Origin: Ophioderma brevispina
Lineage: Eukaryota > Echinodermata > Ophiuroidea > Amphilepidida > Ophiodermatidae
NCBI GenBank assembly: GCA_023653785.1
Contig: JAMKCH010005365.1
Location: 1-64,000 of the forward strand
Length of the DNA stretch: 64,000 bases
Direction of reading: 5' to 3'
The notes beneath the pieces are model-generated. The model made no database searches, was not told the DNA's origin, and was given only the letters and a program-made list of their open reading frames with translations. The position numbers and the translations under genes are program-made. Positions 59,605 to 64,000 of the stretch are shown one piece after another (within the stretch, counting starts at the first letter, position 1; each line of letters begins with the position of its first letter).

Positions 59605-59850
59605 AAAAAATTACCCTGAAAGCGCCACAATTTCAGGCCTTTAAAGGCCGGCTGAGAGATTTCCCGATGAGGGCGCACTCAATTTCAAACAAATCGTATT
59701 TTTTGCATATACATAATGCTTATGCATATACTAATCCCTGTGTGAAATAACTAAGCTGAGATCGAAGTTATACACGGTGTCCTATGGCACTGTTGTACCG
59801 TGGATGAAGACGAAAAGTCCGATTCATCTCGAACTTTGGAATAAAGCATT
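59605..59850 (-). repeat. Interspersed repeat, reversed copy of 43165-43450
   Basis: Shares GATTTCCCGATGAGGGCGC, TGTGTGAAATAACTAAGCT, TCCTATGGCACTGTTGTA and GATTCATCTCGAACTTTGGA with the complement of 43165-43450. Confidence 0.62.
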
Positions 59851-60123
59851 TTACACTGTTCCTCATAAAGTTGGAATATATTTTCAGACCCAATCTTAAA
59901 ACCACATTCCTATTTGAACGCCTCAGTAATCATAATATAGTAGGTGAATGATACATAATGAGTCCCCAATACCAGGTGAAGTGAAGCAATGCATAATATT
60001 GAATTACGTAACAATGTAATAAATAGGGAGCTATAAAATGTCAGACGTCGCTGTTTGTTTAGGCTATGAGGCCAAATCGAAACAGATGCTCGGATAAGGA
60101 CAAGGTGGCGAGCACCTCTCGGA

Positions 60124-61310
60124 AGCACATAATTCTCCCGAAATAATTTTCCTAAAATTATAAGATATCAGTTCTAGTATGTTCTCACTTCTAGTATGTG
60201 CACAGTGCTCGAGAAAAATGAAGTAAATGTTATCTCAATTTATGCCCTGCATTACAGTGACTACGGGATGTACACCATGATCATTGACTCAGCAAATATG
60301 GGGGCTATTGATAAAATAAATCCGATTGGTATGTATAAGACCAAAACACTTCACAGATCTTTTTTCATCGGAACTGAGAGCATTGTTATTATTCAGCAAC
60401 TGAAAAGGATTGCAGTGTTATACCATCACCCCGATTAGATTAAGCTATTTTCATGACGTGAACACAAATTATCTTTCCTCTTTACGAATAAATAAAGTTA
60501 GAGGTTCAAATGTGTGTTCATTTCTTTGACTACATATTATCCTTTATTCGAAAGGAAACGAAGTGGAACAAAGCTCATGAGAAAAAAAATTGTTGGCAAA
60601 CTGTGAACCTAACATCTTTATGCAGAACCAAACCCGTAACTTGCCGCGTACTACCTCATTTTTATGGTCTAATTTACGGCTGTCATAGCAGAAATCGAAA
60701 AATCATTCACCTATTAAAATGCAGGTGAACCGGTCCTAACAACTTTTAATTGAAAAGTAAAAGGGGCCTCAATATTATATGATGAAGTATATGGGTGGTG
60801 GTTCTGCACCAAGATGTTAAGATCATAAGCTTGCCAATCAAACTGTTTCAATGATTTTTGCTCATCTTTCGGTTTTTTTTCCTTTCCTTTTTGAAAAAAT
60901 GAGGAAATATCGCGATCAAAGTTATTAAAACTCCCAGCAGAAGTTTAAAGTTTTATTTTCTTCTTCGTGAATGAGGCTGTATCTCAGTCTAAACGGGCGG
61001 GTGGAAAAAATTCAAAGCTTTTAATGTCTTGGACAATAACATGTTTTGGCGTCCGAGAATCTGAAGTCCGTTGACCTATTCATTCTATTCATAACGGGCG
61101 GAGTTACTTATCAATAGAACCATTATTTGGCTGGAGGCATAGAACGTGGTATTTGGTAGCATCTCTTGGTCCGTATTGCAGTGGGAAAAAGGAGAGGACA
61201 TTATTCTTTTCACGAAATGTGCACATACTAAGAAGTGAGAACACTCGATAAACTGATTTTTGATAATTTTTTAAGACAATTTATTTTTGCAAAATTAATG
61301 TCTTGTTAGG
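60124..61310. mobile_element. Inverted-repeat element, possible third copy of the 1.65-kb family
   Basis: GTTCTCACTTCTAGTATGTG (from 60181) and its complement at 61219-61243 are inverted, and looser similarity extends outward by about 60-80 bp on each side. The interior (60330-60630) weakly follows the 39500-39780 order: CATGACGTGAACACAAATTA, CGAATAAATAAA, TGCAGAACCAAACCCGT. No transposase. Confidence 0.55.
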
Positions 61311-61449
61311 GGTGTGGCGTCACCTTTTAAACGTAATTATGTACTTGCCCGCTAGCCTATTTCCTTTTCCCTGCTTCAAGCGTGTGCGCAAGGAGCCCCT
61401 TTTTCAGAGTTGGCTTTTACCTTTCTTACAGCACAAACGAGCCACACTG

Positions 61450-62525
61450 ATTCCTAGGGCTATGCCCTCGTCGAAAGGCATTGTTGATACGTCGCATAGT
61501 ACGCTTGCACTCCGACGGGAAGCGTACAAACAAGCCAGGGTATCTCATTTCCTTGGTAATATCGCAGAATCTCGCGGTGTGTAAAATCCTTAGACATCAT
61601 CGAAAGATGGGTCATTTGAGGCCACAACTCTTCAGGAAGGACGACTACGGTTGACTACCAGACGAATACGCGCCGACTGCTTCATTCTGTGCCCGTAGAG
61701 CCCGGAAGAGTGCCAACGAGCCGGCTTCGTCGTGTGTGGAGAAGACACAGGATCAACGTTTCCCGCCACACTGTAAATCGGGGATTGCTTTAACATGATT
61801 ACCGAGCAAGAAGAAAGACCAAATGTCCGACTCCTAACCGTTCACCACAGAGTTTATCGACTTCGCAGGGCTGGGCTAGGTGTAGCGACAGAAGATTATA
61901 TCGTGCATACAACTGGCAAATTGTTGTGTTTATTGCGAGAGCCCTACATCCTTGACATCAAGATGGAATACAATGGGTTAGTCGATTACGTGGTGAGAAC
62001 TTCCTAGATGACTGTATTCAGGAATCGACCTGAAGATGGGGGTGGCGGCTACAGTGATGGTATGGGCCGGTTATTCATGATGGAGGAAAACAATCACTGG
62101 TGGTGCCAGATGGAAACATGGAACGCCGTCGTGTACCTGTCAAATTGGGAAAACCATGTCTGCCACATGCCAGAAGAGTTTTGTAAAAACAATTTTCGGT
62201 TCCGGCTGCAATACGACAATCTTACGACGCGCCCAGGGGGCAGACAAATTTCCCTTTCTTTGAGGCAAAGGGGTGGCACAGATACCATGGCCTGCTTGTT
62301 TCCCTGATTGGAACCCTATCGAGCATGCTGGGATGCCGACCATCATTTACAGGACAATCTTTTCCTCAATAACTACAGGAGTTTCGTCAGCCCTACCGAT
62401 CACGGGACGCTCTGCCCTTGGACATCAAACAACCGCTTGTGGGACAGTAAATGGGTTATATGTAAACATGATTGATGTTGAAAACCTTGTAACAAAATCC
62501 TTCAATCGGCTTTTCAAATAAACCC
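61450..62525 (+). mobile_element. Tc1-like transposase remnant
   Basis: In order, with frameshifts: ARVSHFLGNIAESRGV (helix-turn-helix-like), EATTLQEGRLRLTTRRIR, GGGYSDGMGRLFMM (from GGSVMVWAGI), LSNWENHVC, YDN at the second catalytic box, WPACFPDWNPIEHA at the third. This is the order of Tc1-family transposases. No terminal inverted repeats were found, and the copy is a different lineage from the one at 47022. Confidence 0.75.
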
Positions 62526-62529
62526 CCTT

Positions 62530-63140
62530 TCTTTCAGGCTAGGACACAGTTCTTAAAGGGGTTACTGGTTGACTAAGTTCTGTGATATATTCTGAGAGAC
62601 GGACTGATCATTCAATAGTGTGGCGATATACACACTAGATATATCAATAACTATTGCCCCCCTACCTCTGCACGTGAGAATCATTCCATAAAAGTGGTGA
62701 CAAATAGTTTATTCCAACTTATGAGCAACAAGTGTAGGTGACTATAATTAGTTCTCGATACTATTTTTAATTACTACAAAAAAAAGAGAATTATCAGTTA
62801 AAATAGGAAATATAAAAAAAATGCAAATTTTTAAAAAGTATTGTGTCATTCGCTTTTTTAAAACAACAACAGTAACAGCATTGATGGGGTTCCAAATGAC
62901 TGAGCTGTCCCTTAAAGAAATCTGGGATTTTTTGAATTAAAACCTTAAAGTTGCGTCATCCATATGGTTGGAGACATCCCATAGTGTGGATGACCCCGCT
63001 TTGTCAGCTTGCGTTCTCGCATTATCTCCTCCTTTGCATCTGGATTACTCCAAGATTGATGTTGGACTGTCATTATCATGTGCAAAGTGCTGTGCGACAG
63101 GCAGGGTAACCCAGGAAGCTGAAGGCTATAGTAGATTTCA
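62530..63140. other. Non-coding, nothing recognised
   Basis: No supported exon or element ends. Confidence 0.4.
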
Positions 63141-63260
63141 AATTACGTGAGTCTCCTTGCATAGTAGGACGGGTGGGACATTGATATGGGGTTCAATCCC
63201 CGGCCATGCAGAGACTAGGCCTTTGTTGCGGTTGCAAAACATATTGTGACCATGGTACAA
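63140..63260 (+). mobile_element. tRNA-derived SINE fragment
   Basis: A perfect B-box within GGGGTTCAATCCCC (63188-63201), preceded by a degraded A-box region and followed by GGCCATGCAGAGACTAGG. Confidence 0.5.
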
Positions 63261-63639
63261 AGTTCCTGTACTGAATCGGCTTACTGGAAACTGATGCATT
63301 CAGTTATACAATGGTCTGTTAATGATTGAAGGACTTATGCCATTGTTGGCCGGGATGTCAACTCTGTTTTGCGCTAATCTCTTAATCCAAGGTTGGCCCA
63401 TTTTTGATGGCCAAATAAAACTTAATTGTGTTATGTGTGCATCAATATAAGAATGCATTATTTCTCTAATGCTGTGATTAGGAATGATATTTTGCAGTGT
63501 CAAAAGTAAATTATGTTCAAATAACAACGTTTAATGAAATAAATGCTGGTGTTTTCATCCTGATACTTCAATTGAAACATCCATCTATCTCAGATGTGAG
63601 TATCATAAACCTGTGGCCATTAAAATCATTCCTCTTACC

Positions 63640-64000
63640 TCTCACGGTGAATGGACAGACCTAAAACGTTTAATGAGGTCTCACTTATTTTGAAATCTAC
63701 TATAATAGATCTCAAGTGTTTCGTGTATCTGTCTGCCATACAGCGCTTTGTCTCTCCTATGTAGAGAACGTTGCATTTTGTGCATCTTATGGCATAGACA
63801 ACGTTTTTGGTGGTGGTGCAGATGAATTCGTCGCTAACGGAGACGTGTCCTTGGGTCCCGTGATGTCGGATGCAGATTCAACATATATGCAGTATCCAAG
63901 TGTTGAATCTTGGTCGTTCACGTGGTTTAGTGACTCCATTTCTCATTTCATTCTTCTTGAGGGAAGATCTTACGAGAATATCCCGGCTTTTTCTATCTCA
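63640..64000 (-). mobile_element. Penelope-like element, GIY-YIG endonuclease end, runs off window
   Basis: The minus strand reads CTTKNVVYAIRCTKCNVLY, IGETKRCMADRYTKHLRSI: a GIY-YIG nuclease core (VVY..LYIGET..R) with preceding Cys residues. Upstream, in another frame, is DILVRSSLKKNE. This is the C-terminal part of Penelope-like retroelements. One frameshift separates the parts; the reverse-transcriptase region would lie beyond position 64000. Confidence 0.75.

Overview
This window is eukaryotic: long AT-rich non-coding stretches, GT-AG introns, microsatellites and a dense mix of transposons. No bacterial-style gene, operon or CRISPR array is present. The mix (CR1/L2-like LINEs, a Penelope-like element, Tc1-like elements, hAT, Harbinger and piggyBac MITEs, tRNA-derived SINEs) together with an extracellular mosaic gene suggests a marine invertebrate, possibly a non-vertebrate deuterostome such as an echinoderm or hemichordate. 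That assignment is inference.

The only host gene I can support lies on the + strand and spans roughly 5.1-51.6 kb. By reading splice sites and intron phases I recovered 13 exons: a CAP (CRISP/SCP) domain in three exons (5155-5397, 13128-13253, 13418-13509), a 33-nt linker exon (14124-14156), an EGF-like exon with a frame break (18507-18594), a six-cysteine ShKT exon (19744-19860), a 21-nt microexon (22019-22039), a Thr-rich mucin-like exon with five 11-residue repeats (23277-23501), an intact EGF-like exon (32295-32384), and four exons of a SEA-like cysteine-containing module with polybasic motifs (45366-45503, 45659-45786, 46152-46354, 51499-51591). Exons from 14124 to 32384 are nearly all symmetric phase 1-1 cassettes. 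The product would be a secreted or membrane-anchored extracellular protein. Its signal-peptide exon, one exon joining EGF to the SEA-like part, and its true 3' end were not found. Six short indels break the frame in exons 1, 2 and 5, so either the assembly has indel errors or the gene is decaying.

The rest is mobile DNA. 1-3.6 kb: large inverted-repeat element holding a piggyBac-type MITE. 5.9-8.3 kb: palindromic repeat cluster, hAT MITE and hairpin MITE. 8.4-11.5 kb: minus-strand LINE split by a 2.1-kb foldback element. 11.5-13.1 kb: MITEs and a SINE interrupted by a hAT MITE. 14.4-18.4 kb: mariner-like TIR element, Harbinger-like MITE and other repeats. 22-28.4 kb: hAT and Harbinger MITEs, SINE, tandem repeats rich in nuclear-receptor-like sites, degenerate minisatellite. 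30.4-38 kb: GT-rich tract, SINE, LINE fragments, G-rich tract and a nested foldback element. 39-44.1 kb: duplicated 1.65-kb repeat and an inverted copy of the 34.5-kb element. 46.4-48.7 kb: SINEs and a Tc1-like element. 50-64 kb: hAT-like and other MITEs, SINEs, a LINE, an IR element, a second Tc1-like remnant and a Penelope-like fragment at the right edge.
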